Positions 27,094 to 36,244 of a DNA stretch of 49,798 bases are shown here, in pieces (the stretch's first letter is position 1; every line of letters begins with the position of its first letter). The notes beneath the pieces were generated by a model. It worked only from the letters and a program-made list of their open reading frames with translations, was not told the DNA's origin and made no database searches. Position numbers and translations under genes: made by a program. The stretch is from QHWK01 sp035315685 (GTDB taxonomy: Bacteria; Acidobacteriota; Vicinamibacteria; Vicinamibacterales; CAVVIG01), in assembly GCA_035315685.1 (NCBI GenBank), contig DATFXR010000455.1, positions 1 through 49,798 on the forward strand. The letters are read 5' to 3'.

Positions 27094-27977
27094 CGGACAT
27101 CGCCGTTCTCGAGCGCTTCGCCCGTGTCACGCCACTCGGGGTGCGTCTGCTGGACGTCGCCACTGGATCGTTTGTGACCGACGGTCTCACTGCGAATGCG
27201 TACCCCCGGGTCGATCCCGAACGGCGCACGCAAGCGATCGCCAACCGGGCGAGCGTATTTGTGTTCAACGGCCTGCCGGGATTAAGCGACGTGGAGCGCG
27301 GCAGCGGCGACGAGACCTACTGGGCGGGCCAGGTGCCCCGTTATCCGTTCGTGCTCGACGTGCAGGACACGCAGGGTCGGTTTCTGCCGTTCACGCTCGA
27401 CGTGATACTGCCCGTGCGGCGGCTCCTCACGTTCGGCTTCGGGTCGCCGCTCGCCTCGCCGCTGTCGTCGCCGCTGGCCGCGGCCGATCGATGGCTGCCG
27501 CTCTACTCGTCCCCGGCTCGTCCGCTTCTCGACGGCATGGGTGCGGTCCGCGCCGAGATCGTGGATTCCGGCACGGGGCAGCCGGCGGCGTGGGCGCTGC
27601 TCGAAGCCACGGGGCCGGGACAGCCGATCGCCATCGGGATGGCAGACGCCGGCGGGCGCGTATTCCTGCCGCTCGCGTATCCCAAGCCGATCGTGACGCT
27701 CGGTTCGCCGGGCAGTCCGAGCCTGCCCATCACGTCGCAGGCCTGGACAATCGATTTCACGGTGCGCTACAGCCGCGCCGCGACCATTCAGGCGTCGCCG
27801 GATCTCGCTGCGACGTTCGCGCAGCCAGCTGCCACCGCGTGGCAGGACGCGGCGCGCACGACGCCGTTGACCCAGGCCACGCTGCGCTTCGGCCGCGAGC
27901 TGGTGCTGGCGTCGCTCACCGCCACGGGTGAACCGTCACCGACGCTGCTGATCACTCCAGCGGTGTCGCCGCTATGA
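27090..27977 (+). CDS. Unknown structural protein of the injection-system cluster, with SPL repeat (295 aa)
   Basis: No family is recognised by eye. The first ~105 residues are compact and beta-rich (LGVRLLDVATGSFVTDGL, PRYPFVLDVQDTQGRFLPF). A low-complexity Ser-Pro-Leu stretch follows (GSPLASPLSSPLAA). The middle (VRAEIVDSGTGQPAAWALLE, ADAGGRVFLPLAYP) resembles a carboxypeptidase-regulatory-like or Ig-type beta-sandwich that often appears in surface and baseplate proteins. The end is strand-rich. It sits between the terminator and sheath 1, with an ATGA overlap upstream and 31 bp downstream. A cap-associated or decoration role is a reasonable guess. Confidence 0.6.
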   Translation: MTDIAVLERFARVTPLGVRLLDVATGSFVTDGLTANAYPRVDPERRTQAIANRASVFVFNGLPGLSDVERGSGDETYWAGQVPRYPFVLDVQDTQGRFLPFTLDVILPVRRLLTFGFGSPLASPLSSPLAAADRWLPLYSSPARPLLDGMGAVRAEIVDSGTGQPAAWALLEATGPGQPIAIGMADAGGRVFLPLAYPKPIVTLGSPGSPSLPITSQAWTIDFTVRYSRAATIQASPDLAATFAQPAATAWQDAARTTPLTQATLRFGRELVLASLTATGEPSPTLLITPAVSPL

Positions 27978-28008
27978 CCTTGGTGATCGCGAAGACGAGG
28001 AGAGGGGA

Positions 28009-29904
28009 ATGCCTGAATATCTAGCTCCCGGCGTGTACGTCGAAGAGGTCTCGTTCCGCTCGAAGTCGATTGAGGGCGTCAGTACGACGACGACCGCCTT
28101 CATCGGTCCGACGCGCTACGGACCGGTGGACCTCACGCCTGACGTGGTCACCGGTCTGACGGAATTCGAGCGCATTTACGGCGATCGCCAGCAGATCGTG
28201 TTCGGCGGATCGCCTCAGCACAACTTCATGTGGCACGCCGTGCGCCAGTTCTTCGAGAACGGTGGCAAGCGCCTGTACGTGTCACGCGTGTATTCAACCT
28301 ACCTGGCGCTGAGCGAGCCCGAGATCACCTCGCCGTTGTCGCCGCTGTCCGGCTCGATATTTCCTGCAGGCTACGCTTCGGCTCCGAGTGTGGCGCCTCT
28401 CATGGTCGTCGCCCGCTTTCCTGGCGCCGGCGGGAACCTACAGGTGCGCATCACGCTGATCGGCGGCCCCAACGTGTTCTCGGTGGAAGGCGCGAGGAAC
28501 GTCGTCCGCGGAGTGGTCGACAATGACGTCGTTCTCGTCGGCGACAACACGACGGCTAGCGCAGCCGGCAACCTGTATCTCGTGGAGCGCTACATCAACG
28601 CCGGCGCAATCCAGTACCGCTTCCGGCAAGGCGCAACCACCACCGAACTGCAGTCGCTCGCCTCGAACACGTCGGTGCGCGTGATCACGGCGACGGTCAC
28701 CGTGACGCCACCCGATCCGCTGGTGCCCAGCTTCGTGTATGACCGCCTCGCGCTCGACCCGCGTCATCGACGCAACGGCGCCGATGACAGCCTGGCGACC
28801 CAGTTCGCACTGGAACAGCCGTCGTTGGGGCGGGCGCGAACGATTCCGATCGTGATGTTCACGAGCGCGTTCAGCGACGGTCTCGCGCTCGCCGCCCAGG
28901 TGTTCTCGCTGCGGCCGTCGATTGCGACGTCGCTGGTGAACGAGAAGTCCAGCGACGCGGCGAGGTCCTACGACTTCGGCCTGACCGGCGGCAGCGACGG
29001 CGCCCTCCCGGAGGTTGGCGAGTACGAGGGCGTCGGGGGCGATCCCGACTCGAAGGTGAAGACCGGGCTCAAGGCGCTGGAGGACATCGACGAGATCTCA
29101 ATCGTGGCGGCGCCAGGCTCCACGTTCAACCATCAGACCCGTCAACCGCAGTCGCTGGCCATCATCAATGCCGTGATCGCACACGCCACGACGATGCGGT
29201 ATCGCATCGCGGTCATCGACTCGGGCGACGGTCAGTCCATCGCCGATGTGCGGGCCATGCGCGGGAAGCTCGACACGACCTATGCGGCGTTCTACTACCC
29301 GTGGATCACGATCGTCGACCCGGTGACGCTGCAGGAGATCGACATCCCCCCGAGCGGATCCGTCACCGGCATCTACGCGCGCAATGACATCAACCGAGGC
29401 GTCTCAAAAGCGCCGGCGAACGAGGTGGTCGAGACGGCGGTCAGCCTCGAGCTCATTCTCAACAAGGCGCAGCAGGACATTCTGAATCCGTTGGGCGTCA
29501 ACTGCTTCCGCTTCTTCGAGGGGCGGGGCTATCGCCTCTGGGGCGCCCGCACCGCGTCGAGCGATCCCGAGTGGAAGTACGTCAACCTCCGGCGGTACTT
29601 CGCATATCTCGAGCACTCAATCGACAAGGGCACCCAGTGGGCAGTTTTCGAGTCGAACGGTCCGCGCCTCTGGTCGAACATCCGAATCACGATTTCCGAT
29701 TTCCTGTTCAACGAATGGACCAACGGCGCCCTGCTCGGCGATCGGCCGGAGAAGGCCTACTTCGTCAAATGCGATCGCTCGACGATGACCCAAAACGATC
29801 TGGACAACGGAAGACTGGTCGCGCTGGTTGGGGTGGCTGCACTCCGGCCGGCAGAGTTCGTGATCATCCGAATCGGCCAGTTCACGGCCGACCAGAAGGT
29901 GTAG
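28009..29904 (+). CDS. Contractile tail sheath protein 1 (631 aa)
   Basis: A strong phage tail sheath match. The N-terminus MPEYLAPGVYVEEVSFRSKS and TTTAFIGPTRYGPVDLT is the classic sheath start. VRQFFENGGKRLYVSRV follows, and the C-terminal domain shows VNCFRFFEGRGYRLWGARTA, YFAYLEHSIDKGTQWAVFES and FLFNEWTNGALLGDRPEKAY. In contraction the sheath shortens and drives the inner tube forward. The C-terminal domain carries the strands that interlock neighbouring subunits. Residues about 100-270 form a variable insertion of the surface-exposed kind. GAGGAGAGGGG precedes the ATG. The tube gene follows 30 bp downstream. Confidence 0.95.
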   Translation: MPEYLAPGVYVEEVSFRSKSIEGVSTTTTAFIGPTRYGPVDLTPDVVTGLTEFERIYGDRQQIVFGGSPQHNFMWHAVRQFFENGGKRLYVSRVYSTYLALSEPEITSPLSPLSGSIFPAGYASAPSVAPLMVVARFPGAGGNLQVRITLIGGPNVFSVEGARNVVRGVVDNDVVLVGDNTTASAAGNLYLVERYINAGAIQYRFRQGATTTELQSLASNTSVRVITATVTVTPPDPLVPSFVYDRLALDPRHRRNGADDSLATQFALEQPSLGRARTIPIVMFTSAFSDGLALAAQVFSLRPSIATSLVNEKSSDAARSYDFGLTGGSDGALPEVGEYEGVGGDPDSKVKTGLKALEDIDEISIVAAPGSTFNHQTRQPQSLAIINAVIAHATTMRYRIAVIDSGDGQSIADVRAMRGKLDTTYAAFYYPWITIVDPVTLQEIDIPPSGSVTGIYARNDINRGVSKAPANEVVETAVSLELILNKAQQDILNPLGVNCFRFFEGRGYRLWGARTASSDPEWKYVNLRRYFAYLEHSIDKGTQWAVFESNGPRLWSNIRITISDFLFNEWTNGALLGDRPEKAYFVKCDRSTMTQNDLDNGRLVALVGVAALRPAEFVIIRIGQFTADQKV

Positions 29905-29934
29905 AGGCCGTTCTCATTTTGAGGAGAGCACGTC

Positions 29935-30390
29935 ATGGCCGATCGTGACCGACCGTACATGCAGTTCAACTTTCTCGTGAGCATCGGCGACGGGACCGAT
30001 CCCTCGACCGTTGCCGCGGGCTTCCAGGAAATCAGCGGCATTGCCACGGAACTGGCGGTCACCGAATACCGCGTTGGCAACGCGCCGCATAACAACGTGA
30101 TCAAGCTGACCGGGCTGAACAAGGCGACCGACGTCACCTTCAAGCGCGGCATCATCAACCCGAAGGTTCTCTTCGATTGGCTGGCCGAAATTCGCGAAGG
30201 GAATGCCTCCGCGCGGCGCACCGTCACCGTGGAACTGCAGGGCGAGGATCATCAGACCGTCGCGACCTGGGTGCTCAACGAAGCACGCCCGCTGAAGTAC
30301 AGCGCCGGGCCGTACAACGCGAAGGGCAGCGACATGCTGCTCGAAGAGCTGACCGTCGCCTACGAACGGCTCCAGATCCAGACCACGTGA
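29935..30390 (+). CDS. Tail tube protein 1 (T4 gp19 family, 151 aa)
   Basis: Matches the gp19-like tube family: MQFNFLVSIGDG, FQEISGIATELAVTEYRVGN and LTGLNKATDVTFKRGI, followed by FDWLAEIREG and an ending LLEELTVAYERLQI. Hexameric rings of this protein stack into the inner tube that carries cargo and is pushed out when the sheath contracts. Length is typical for the family. GAGGAG lies shortly before the ATG. It is paired with sheath 1 upstream. The DUF4255 terminator should bind its last ring. Confidence 0.93.
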   Translation: MADRDRPYMQFNFLVSIGDGTDPSTVAAGFQEISGIATELAVTEYRVGNAPHNNVIKLTGLNKATDVTFKRGIINPKVLFDWLAEIREGNASARRTVTVELQGEDHQTVATWVLNEARPLKYSAGPYNAKGSDMLLEELTVAYERLQIQTT

Positions 30391-30391
30391 C

Positions 30392-33016
30392 ATGGCGGTC
30401 AGCCATCGCTTGCCGGGTATCCGCTTCGAGGGGCGCACCCCTCCGCTCCGCGATCCGCTGCCGCGGATGGATATCCCCGCGTTCGTCGGGTTTGCTGCGT
30501 CGGGACCCATCAACGTGCCGGTGCCAATCGAGGACCCTGGGGAATTCTCGATGATCTTCGGCGGCGACGTGTCGCTGCCGAAGCGCCGTGGCGCAGCCGA
30601 GGACGTGACCGCGCATCTGGCCGGCGCGGTGCGCACCTTTTTCGGCAACGGCGGACGGCGTTGCTGGATTGTCCGCGTCGCCCGGATCGCCCGCGATTCC
30701 GACGGCGATCGCAAGGGAGCGCGCGCGAACCGTTTCGTGCTTCCAGGCATCAAGCGCGTGACGGCTGCGGGCGCGCTCGAGCCGGCGGACCTGCGGGCGC
30801 GAAGTGAGGGGAGCTGGTCCGACACCTGCCGTGTCCGGACGAATCTGGTGAGCACGCCGGTCGCACTGATCGGGTCCATCCCGACTGTGATCGCGCCGTC
30901 TCTCTACGTCGCAGTCGTCTCCGCAGCGGATGTTGCAGCCGGCGATCTCGTGCGCGTGACGTGGACGTCCACCGATGCGACGCTCCACATGTTCGTTCAA
31001 TCCGTCGAGATCGTGCCGGGCTCACCGTTGGCCGGCTTCGCCGGCATCGCGCGGCTGGACGGCCCCGTGCTCTGGCTGCGCGACGTCGAGGTGACGATGT
31101 CACCTCCAGGTGACCCTGAAACCAGGACGGAGGCGCAAATCGCTCCGCCGCCGGACCTGGCTGCACTCTCGGGCCGGGTGATGGCTGAGCGGTTGACGTT
31201 TGATCTCACCGTCTCCCAGGAAGGTGTCGGCCCCGTCCGGCTCACGCAACTTGGGTTCGCACCCGATCATCCGCGTTATGTCGGTGCCTTGCCGTCCGAC
31301 GCCGTCCTGTTTGATGACGCCGTCGATCGTGCGGACGGCGGCCGACTGTCGTTACGGCCGCGAGCTCGCGTCGAGTTTCCGTCGAACTTCCTGCACATCG
31401 CGCGCGCACCGGAACGCGGCTGGGTCGATCTGTGGGCCGACAGCTCGCTGCCGCGATTCCCTCTGGCCGCAACGCTCGACGGATCGGCCTACGTCCCGGC
31501 CGGCATGGGTGTCCTGCCATCGGATCCAGCAACCGCACCCGACCGCGATGCGGCGGCGACCCTCGAGCGCGACGGCCTCGACGTGTTCGATGCGTCGCTA
31601 TTTCTGGATCCTGACTTGGCCGACGCGACACTGCGTGACGTCGTCGATCGAGCCGATGCCGCTCGCTACAGCGCCAGCCCGCCGCAACGCCTGACCGGCC
31701 TGCACGCGGTGCTCGCTATCGATGAAGTGACGATGGTCGCGGTGCCCGATCTCGTGCACGCCGGCTGGGATCCATCTGGCCCGGCGCCGCTCGCGTCGCC
31801 GCTGGCGTCGTCTCCACTCGATCATCCGGAGTGGTGGCGCTTCGTCGACTGTCAGAAGCCGCGCCCGGAACCACCGCCGCCACCGCGCTCAGGATTTGTG
31901 GACTGTGCGGCGACGATCCCGATCGAGCCGCCGGTGCTCGAGTTCGCGAACGTCGATGGCGGCTCATACGAACTGCGCTGGGATTCGGCCGACGGCGCGG
32001 TGGACGAGGTGCAGGAAGCGCTTCGGCCCGATTTCGCGGATGCCGCCACCATCGCGCAAGGCGCGGCGGGGGCGCTCGCTCTCTACGATCGGCCGCCTGG
32101 TGACTACTACTACCGGGCGCGCCGGCTGATGTGCGGGCCTACCAGCGATTGGTCCGCCGGCATTGTCCTGCGGGTTCCGAGCCTCGCCGGCTGGGTGGCG
32201 GTGGATGTGGACGCGTACGACGGGTCTGTCCTCCTGACCGTCCAGCGCGCGCTGATCCGGATGTGCGCGGCGCTCGGCGATCGGATCGCGATGCTCGCGG
32301 TCCCGAGACACTACGACGCGGCACTGTCGATCGCTCACATCGCGACGCTGGCATCTCCACCGCCGGACCGGCCTGCGCTCAGTTACGCCGCACTCTGGCA
32401 CCCGTGGCTGACGCGCCGTGACGCCACCAGCGGGATCCTGCGAACAACCCCACCGGAGGGAGCGATGGCGGGCGTGATGGCCGCACGCGCGCTGGCGCGC
32501 GGCGCCTGGATCGCTCCAGCAAACGAAGCACTCCGCGGGGTGGTCGCGCTCGATCCCGCGATTCCGGCCGCGGCGTACCAGGGCCTGCAGGACGCCGGCC
32601 TGAACCTGATCCGGCAGGAGCCATCCGGGTTCCTGTGCCTCAACGCCGACACGCTGAGTGCGGACGAAGACCTGCGGCCGCTGAACGTTCGGCGCCTGCT
32701 GATCCTGATCCGCCGCGTGGCGCTCCGTGCCGGCAATCGATTCACGTTCGAAATGAACGGCGATCGGCTGCGCCGCGCCGTCCAGCGCGGGTTCGAGACG
32801 GTGCTCGAACAGATGTTCGCGCGCGGCGCCTTTGCCGGCCGCCGCAGCCGCGACGCCTTCCGCGTCGTCACTGACGAATCGCTCAACACGCCGCAGTGCA
32901 CCGATGCCGGACGACTGCTCGCCGAAATCCGCGTCGCGCCGTCACGCCCGCTGTCGTTTCTGACGGTGCGGGTCGTGCAGCTCGGCGATACGACGGTCGC
33001 GACGGAGGTGCGCTGA
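30392..33016 (+). CDS. Contractile tail sheath protein 2 with fibronectin-III-like insertion (874 aa)
   Basis: The N-terminus (RLPGIRFEGRTPPLRDPLPR, DIPAFVGFAASGPINVPVPI) and C-terminus (LNLIRQEPSGFLCLNADTLS, VRRLLILIRRVALRAGNRFT, FETVLEQMFARGAFAGRRS) are sheath-type. In Afp/PVC a second sheath contacts the baseplate. This copy is about 240 residues longer than sheath 1. A Pro-rich linker (PRPEPPPPPRSGF, about residue 490) leads to an immunoglobulin-like segment at about 512-598: PPVLEFANVDGGSYELRWDS, then PPGDYYYRARRL and WSAGIVLRVPS, the usual FN3 strand pattern. It also has a Ser-Pro-Leu stretch near residue 470. The domain would project from the particle next to the baseplate. The stop overlaps the next start. 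Confidence 0.88.
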   Translation: MAVSHRLPGIRFEGRTPPLRDPLPRMDIPAFVGFAASGPINVPVPIEDPGEFSMIFGGDVSLPKRRGAAEDVTAHLAGAVRTFFGNGGRRCWIVRVARIARDSDGDRKGARANRFVLPGIKRVTAAGALEPADLRARSEGSWSDTCRVRTNLVSTPVALIGSIPTVIAPSLYVAVVSAADVAAGDLVRVTWTSTDATLHMFVQSVEIVPGSPLAGFAGIARLDGPVLWLRDVEVTMSPPGDPETRTEAQIAPPPDLAALSGRVMAERLTFDLTVSQEGVGPVRLTQLGFAPDHPRYVGALPSDAVLFDDAVDRADGGRLSLRPRARVEFPSNFLHIARAPERGWVDLWADSSLPRFPLAATLDGSAYVPAGMGVLPSDPATAPDRDAAATLERDGLDVFDASLFLDPDLADATLRDVVDRADAARYSASPPQRLTGLHAVLAIDEVTMVAVPDLVHAGWDPSGPAPLASPLASSPLDHPEWWRFVDCQKPRPEPPPPPRSGFVDCAATIPIEPPVLEFANVDGGSYELRWDSADGAVDEVQEALRPDFADAATIAQGAAGALALYDRPPGDYYYRARRLMCGPTSDWSAGIVLRVPSLAGWVAVDVDAYDGSVLLTVQRALIRMCAALGDRIAMLAVPRHYDAALSIAHIATLASPPPDRPALSYAALWHPWLTRRDATSGILRTTPPEGAMAGVMAARALARGAWIAPANEALRGVVALDPAIPAAAYQGLQDAGLNLIRQEPSGFLCLNADTLSADEDLRPLNVRRLLILIRRVALRAGNRFTFEMNGDRLRRAVQRGFETVLEQMFARGAFAGRRSRDAFRVVTDESLNTPQCTDAGRLLAEIRVAPSRPLSFLTVRVVQLGDTTVATEVR

Positions 33017-33507
33017 TGGCCGACATCGCCCGACCGTTCTCGGCGTTCAACTTCGAAGTGCAGATCGAGGTGCCGGGCCTGGGCGGCACGGCGCTGTGCG
33101 AAGGGCAGTTCTCCGAGTGCGACGGGCTCGAACAGAACATGGAAGTCAAGACGATCCGCGAGGGCGGCAACAACACCTCGCAGATCCGCCTGATCGGCGC
33201 GGTCACCTACGGCACGCTGACGCTGAAGCGCGGCATGACCAGCCAGAGCTTCGATCTCTGGGACTGGTTCGACGCGCAGCAGCACGCCACGCCGCGGGAG
33301 CTGCGCAGCGACTATCGCGGCAACGTGATGATCGTGGCCAAGGGGACCGATCGCAAGGAGCACGCGCGCTACATCCTCCGGCGCTGCCTGCTGACGAAGC
33401 TGAAAGCGCCGCCCATGAACGCGAAGGACGGACTGGTCGCGGTCGAGGAGCTGCAGCTGTCCTATCAGTCGATGTCGATCGAGGTGCCAGGAGCCGGCAA
33501 TGCCTGA
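33016..33507 (+). CDS. Tail tube protein 2 (T4 gp19 family, 163 aa)
   Basis: A second gp19-type tube protein: PFSAFNFEVQIEVPGLGG, CEGQFSECDGLEQNMEVKTI and YGTLTLKRGMTSQSFDLWDW, ending VAVEELQLSYQSMSIEVPG. It differs from tube 1 in carrying a longer insertion after the DLWDWFD segment. In Afp/PVC a second tube protein forms the first ring on the baseplate hub, below the main tube. The pairing with sheath 2 fits that. Start and upstream stop overlap by one base (TGATG), and its stop overlaps the next gene by 8 bp. Confidence 0.92.
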   Translation: MADIARPFSAFNFEVQIEVPGLGGTALCEGQFSECDGLEQNMEVKTIREGGNNTSQIRLIGAVTYGTLTLKRGMTSQSFDLWDWFDAQQHATPRELRSDYRGNVMIVAKGTDRKEHARYILRRCLLTKLKAPPMNAKDGLVAVEELQLSYQSMSIEVPGAGNA

Positions 33508-34249
33508 TCCCGCGCCGTTGGCAAAGGCGGAACTGCGCGAGGTCGACGCGTCGTTCGCCAACACGATCAACAAGGACAAGTGGACGAAGGTCCAGTTCAA
33601 TCCCGACACGCTGAAAGTGTCGTTCGCCAATCAGCTGAAAGAGCCGTCCGGGTCCGGCGATCAGCGGGGATCGCAGGCGCGGCAGTTCGTCGGCGCCGGC
33701 ACGACGAAACTGGCGGTGCAGCTGTGGTTCGACGTGACGGAGGAGCTCGGGCAGGGACTCCCCGACGTGATCGACGTGCGTCAGCTGACGCAGCGCGTCG
33801 CGTACTTCATCACGCCGGTCGGCGATCCGCCGAACAACCCGAAGAAGTTCATTCCGCCGGCGGTGCGGTTCCTCTGGGGCACCTTCCAGTTCGACGGCAT
33901 CGTCGAGTCGATGGAGGAGACGCTGGAGCTGTTCTCGCCGGAGGGGCGGCCACTGCGCGCCTCGGTGGCGCTCGTGATCTCGCAGCAGAAGATCACGACC
34001 TTCGTGTTCAACGACGCGAACGATCCGGCGGGGTTCACGCGGCGCAACCGCCCGCCTGCCGGCACGCAACCGCAGACCGAAGCGCCAGCCAACTCCAATC
34101 TGCAGTCGATGGCCGCGTCGCAGCCCGGCGGACAGCAGCAGCCATGGCAGACGACAGCGGCTGCGAACGGCATCGAAAACCCGCGGCAGCTTGCGCCGGG
34201 ACGACTGATCGATTTCAGCGCGACCAAGCCGCAGATCGTCATCGAGTAG
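33500..34249 (+). CDS. Afp7/Pvc7-like tube-baseplate protein with C-terminal LysM-like motif (249 aa)
   Basis: Residues about 25-175 match the contractile-injection-system tube protein family (CIS_tube, often annotated LysM peptidoglycan-binding): VQFNPDTLKVSFANQLKEPS, TKLAVQLWFDVTEELG, VRFLWGTFQFDGIVESMEET and LFSPEGRPLRASVALVIS. A Gln/Pro/Ala-rich linker leads to NGIENPRQLAPGRLIDF, the end of a worn LysM repeat. In Afp and PVC the homologue joins the baseplate hub to the tube, as gp53/gp54-type proteins do in T4. The order gp19-Afp7-DUF5908-gpD is conserved across eCIS. It overlaps tube 2 by 8 bp. Confidence 0.9.
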   Translation: MPDPAPLAKAELREVDASFANTINKDKWTKVQFNPDTLKVSFANQLKEPSGSGDQRGSQARQFVGAGTTKLAVQLWFDVTEELGQGLPDVIDVRQLTQRVAYFITPVGDPPNNPKKFIPPAVRFLWGTFQFDGIVESMEETLELFSPEGRPLRASVALVISQQKITTFVFNDANDPAGFTRRNRPPAGTQPQTEAPANSNLQSMAASQPGGQQQPWQTTAAANGIENPRQLAPGRLIDFSATKPQIVIE

Positions 34250-34258
34250 GAGCAGCAC

Positions 34259-34435
34259 ATGGCCGTCGTCATCAACGACCTCACGGTTGAGCCGAAGGCG
34301 AGCCCCCCTCCGGAAGCAGCGAAGAGCGGGTCGGGCGGATCGCAGGGCGGACCCTCGGGACCCGAGCTCGAACGTCAGGTGCAGCAGATCGAGCGGCGTC
34401 ATCGCGATCGGACGCTGCGCCTGTGGACGTACTGA
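34259..34435 (+). CDS. Small DUF5908-like eCIS protein (58 aa)
   Basis: The ATG at 34259 is preceded by AGGAG at 6 bp and the frame closes at TGA 34433-34435. The N-terminal strand MAVVINDLTVEPKA resembles the DUF5908 start (M-[PA]-[IV]-x-I-x-[ED]-L-x-[IV]). A Gly/Ser/Pro-rich middle follows, then a charged helix (LERQVQQIERRHRDRTLRLW). DUF5908 proteins of 50-70 residues occur at exactly this position, between the Afp7-like and gpD-like genes, in many eCIS clusters. Their job is unknown; a baseplate glue or chaperone role is commonly supposed. It is easily missed because of its size. The next start lies 6 bp downstream. Confidence 0.75.
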   Translation: MAVVINDLTVEPKASPPPEAAKSGSGGSQGGPSGPELERQVQQIERRHRDRTLRLWTY

Positions 34436-34441
34436 GACGTC

Positions 34442-35515
34442 ATGCCTGACAGCGCGAAGGCAGGGATTCAGGCCACCCGGCCGTCGATTTTCGTCGACGG
34501 CGCCGAGGACGCGGATCTCTCGCAAGGCCTCCTCCGCATGTCGCTCGGTGACGGCATCGAGGGTCTGTGCCATGCGGAGCTGCGGTTCGGCAACTGGGGG
34601 CCGAAGAACGGCGGGATCGGATTCCTGTACTTCGACCGGAAGAAGCTGGATTTCGGCAAGCAGATGCAACTGAAGTTGGAGAAAGACGTGCTGTTCGAAG
34701 GGCGCGTCACCGCGATCGAAGCGGAGTTTGGCGAGGGCCACGGTCCCGAACTCGCCGTGCTGCTCGAGGACCGGCTGCAGGATCTGCGGATGACCCGGCG
34801 CACCCGCACCTTCACCGACGTTTCCGACGCTGACGTGATGAAGCAGCTCGCCAACGATTACGGGCTCACGCCGACGATCGACGTCACCGGACCCACGCAT
34901 AAAGTGCTCGCGCAGGCCAACCAGAGCGACCTCGCCTTTCTACGCGAGCGCGCCCGCGCCGCCGGCGCCGAGCTCTGGATCGAAAACCGGACGCTCTTCG
35001 CCAAGACGCGATCGGCGCGGACGGGCACGCCGCTGAAGCTGAAGTTCGGCGCCGAGCTTCGAGAGTTCACCGTGACGGCCGATCTCGCGCACCAGCGCAC
35101 CAGCGTGAACGTTTCGGGATGGGATGTCGGTGGGAAGAAGGCGATCGACGAGAAAGCGGAAGACGCGGCGATCTCGAACGAGCTGGGATCCGATTCGAGC
35201 GGCGCGCGAATGCTGCGCGACGCATTCGGCGAGCGCAAGGAGGCGGTCGCCCACACCGTGCCGCTATCGACCGATGAAGCGAAGCTGCAGGCCGAGGCAT
35301 GGTTCCGCGCGATCGCCCGCCGGTTCGTCACCGGCCGCGGTATTGCGCAGCCGAACGCGAAGCTCCGCGTCGGTACCTGGGTCGACCTCGATGGCCTGGG
35401 CTCGCTGTTCAACGGCAAGTACTACATCGCCGAGATCCGTCACGTCTTTGACGGCGCCGGCGGGTTCTTGAGCCAGTTCGTTGCGGAGCGGCCCGGCCTG
35501 GGTCAAAAGGAATGA
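34442..35515 (+). CDS. Baseplate hub protein, phage late control gpD / VgrG N-terminal type (357 aa)
   Basis: Fits the gpD family (gp27-like hub of VgrG): LFEGRVTAIEAEFGEGHGPE, LAVLLEDRLQDLRMTRRTRT, DVMKQLANDYGLTPTIDVTG, LAQANQSDLAFLRERARAAG and NRTLFAKTR, with the C-terminal barrel segment RTSVNVSGWDVGGKKAI and KLRVGTWVDLDGLGSLFNGK. The trimer forms the ring between tube and spike. In this operon hub and spike are separate genes rather than one VgrG, as in Afp/PVC-type and related eCIS. The stop overlaps the next ATG (ATGA). Confidence 0.92.
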   Translation: MPDSAKAGIQATRPSIFVDGAEDADLSQGLLRMSLGDGIEGLCHAELRFGNWGPKNGGIGFLYFDRKKLDFGKQMQLKLEKDVLFEGRVTAIEAEFGEGHGPELAVLLEDRLQDLRMTRRTRTFTDVSDADVMKQLANDYGLTPTIDVTGPTHKVLAQANQSDLAFLRERARAAGAELWIENRTLFAKTRSARTGTPLKLKFGAELREFTVTADLAHQRTSVNVSGWDVGGKKAIDEKAEDAAISNELGSDSSGARMLRDAFGERKEAVAHTVPLSTDEAKLQAEAWFRAIARRFVTGRGIAQPNAKLRVGTWVDLDGLGSLFNGKYYIAEIRHVFDGAGGFLSQFVAERPGLGQKE

Positions 35516-36234
35516 CGATGGGACCGTCCGCGCTATTCGAGACGCTGCTTCACGGCCGGGTCGCCGAGGGACTCGGCGGTCGCTGGTACGGCGTCTATCC
35601 GGCGCTGGTCAGTGACATCCAGGACCCCGACGGCACCGGTCGCGTAAAAGTCACACTGCCATGGTCTCCCGACACCGCGGGGCAGCGCTACGAGGCCTGG
35701 GCGCGACTGGCCACGCTGATGGGTGGCAACCAGCGAGGCAGCTGGTTCGTACCCGACGTCAACGACGAGGTGCTGGTTGTGTTCGAAGGGGGAGACGCGC
35801 GGCGGCCGTACGTGATCGGCGGACTGTGGAATGGCAGCGACGCGCCGCCGGAGTCGATGGACGGTTCGGGGCACAACTACAAGAAGGTCCTGAAGTCGCG
35901 GAACGGCGTGAAGGTGACGCTCGACGATACCGACGGCCAGGAAACGTTCATTGCGGAAACGCCGGGCGGCCAGAAGGTCACGTTGAAGGACGGTCCCGGA
36001 TCCGTCGAGATCGCCGACAGCAACGGCAACTCGGTGAAGCTCGAAACGAGCGGCGTGACGATCACCGCCTCGGCGACGCTGACGATCAACGCGAGCGCCG
36101 TCACCATCAACGCCTCGTCGCTGACGCATTCGGGCACGGCGACGATCAGCGGCGCGCTCACGGTGGCTGCCAGCGTCACGACACCATCCGTCGTGGCGGG
36201 CAGCTACACGCCCGGCGCCGGGAACATCTGGTGA
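35512..36234 (+). CDS. Baseplate spike protein, gpV/gp5-VgrG OB-fold type (240 aa)
   Basis: Residues about 20-120 form the OB-fold domain of gpV/gp45/VgrG: YGVYPALVSDIQDPDGTGRV, KVTLPWSPDTAGQRYEAWAR, FVPDVNDEVLVVFEGGDARR and YVIGGLWNG. The C-terminal half is repetitive beta structure (TLTINASAVTINASSLTHSG), typical of a trimeric beta-helix spike, ending TPGAGNIW. No PAAR tip protein is encoded next to it, so the spike may end in its own helix or use a tip encoded elsewhere. Two ATGs (35512, 35518) lie close together; the first overlaps the upstream stop. Confidence 0.9.
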   Translation: MTMGPSALFETLLHGRVAEGLGGRWYGVYPALVSDIQDPDGTGRVKVTLPWSPDTAGQRYEAWARLATLMGGNQRGSWFVPDVNDEVLVVFEGGDARRPYVIGGLWNGSDAPPESMDGSGHNYKKVLKSRNGVKVTLDDTDGQETFIAETPGGQKVTLKDGPGSVEIADSNGNSVKLETSGVTITASATLTINASAVTINASSLTHSGTATISGALTVAASVTTPSVVAGSYTPGAGNIW

Positions 36235-36244
36235 GGCCACCGCG

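Noticed and set aside
33203..34900. Long minus-strand frame (565 codons) antisense to tube 2, Afp7-like and gpD genes
   Set aside because: GC-rich codon bias opens antisense frames; the plus-strand genes here have strong family matches and the antisense product is Arg/His-rich without motifs. The same holds for 36176-38107, 14711-16282, 32383-33630 and 47982-49361.
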